Positions 63,768 through 64,000 of a stretch of DNA of 64,000 nt are shown here, piece after piece. The translations under genes and the position numbers were made by a program. Every line of letters begins with the position of its first letter. Within the stretch, counting starts at the first letter, position 1. The notes below the pieces were generated by a model, which was not told the DNA's origin, did not search any database, and worked only from the letters and a program-made list of their open reading frames with translations. The stretch comes from Methanohalobium evestigatum Z-7303 (lineage in GTDB: Archaea; Halobacteriota; Methanosarcinia; Methanosarcinales; Methanosarcinaceae): NCBI RefSeq assembly GCF_000196655.1, contig NC_014254.1, positions 99,916 through 163,915 of the forward strand, read 5' to 3'.

Positions 63768-64000
63768 ATTATAAATAAATGGTTAAATATTATCTTATAC
63801 GATTGCTAATTATTATTTTAAAAACATATAAAATATAATAATATATTAGATGGTTTATCTAACCCTCCCACCCCTTTTTGCACGTAAAACGTGAAAATAT
63901 TACTATAATATATGAATTATAGTTATTATGAAAATATTCGTTTGTAGTGTTAATAAATTAATATTATAAATAATTATTGTTGTTTTATTTATAATTATTT
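63768..64000. other. AT-rich end of window
   Basis: No gene is seen. The stretch holds one GC-containing island, CCCTCCCACCCC (~63862-63873), followed by a CACGT-AAA-ACGTG palindrome (~63880-63892), and is otherwise more than 80% AT. The island and palindrome could be a regulatory site of a gene beyond the window. Confidence 0.3.

Noticed and set aside
1..64000. tRNA or rRNA genes
   Set aside because: Reading for conserved tRNA arms (GGTTCGAATCC-type T-loops) and rRNA segments gave no convincing candidate; a tRNAscan run would be needed to exclude them formally.

Overview
The window looks like an accessory region, or part of a plasmid, from a methanogenic archaeon of the Methanosarcinales, probably a halophilic one such as Methanohalobium. 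The pointers are a UPF0228 protein, many large secreted proteins with PGF-CTERM (archaeosortase) tails, PGF-pre-PGF domains, NosD-type beta-helices and GLUG repeats, an archaeal type IV pilin, a PAS sensor with a methanogen-type output domain, a betaine (BCCT) transporter, AT-rich DNA with TATA-box promoters, and near absence of TAG as a stop codon. The genus is an inference. There are no rRNA, tRNA, ribosomal or methanogenesis genes, and insertion elements and broken genes are frequent.

Layout. 1-4.4 kb: small secreted and membrane proteins and a NosD-like beta-helix protein. 4.9-9.7 kb: a 1,594-residue surface protein. 9.8-11.2 kb: a pilin behind a structured leader, and a CheY-like receiver. 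11.2-15.5 kb: hypothetical genes, a truncated serine recombinase and transposase relics. 15.8-19.0 kb: a DMT-type transporter, an element bounded by long palindromes and an IS630-family element. 19-21 kb: a PAS sensor and a broken gene. 21.2-27.1 kb (minus): a 1,962-residue GLUG/NosD surface protein. 27.5-29.1 kb (minus): a BCCT transporter interrupted by one in-frame TAG. 29.7-31.1 kb: a ribbon-helix-helix-like protein and two lipoproteins, one carrying a pilin-like domain. 31.4-33.5 kb: a RelE-type toxin-antitoxin module between 16-bp perfect inverted repeats, then a C2H2 zinc-finger gene, a second IS630-family element and a MITE.

35.9-59 kb: two paralogous two-gene cassettes (a large Ig-like surface protein followed by a nearly identical 369-residue PGF-CTERM protein), each behind a related ~180-nt leader. 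Between them lie a 2,559-residue surface protein, a three-gene operon encoding an SMC/Rad50-like ATPase, an RdfA-like protein and a winged-helix protein, and an IS1341-type tnpB element. Orphan copies of the tnpB-element end, including a 65-nt identical piece of its presumptive guide-RNA scaffold, lie elsewhere. 59-64 kb: kinase relics, a winged-helix regulator, a membrane protein, a degraded PAS/GAF gene, and an AAA+ ATPase with a downstream partner behind an AT-rich repeat field, which could be a partition or replication locus.

How the parts may work together. The secreted proteins form a cell-surface repertoire anchored by archaeosortase processing and apparently expanded by duplication and recombination, partly with haloarchaeal-like DNA. 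The SMC-like/RdfA-like/winged-helix operon resembles a haloarchaeal module tied to SMC-like proteins and cell shape, and is the best candidate here for an under-described system. All functional statements are from reading the sequence; no database search was run.
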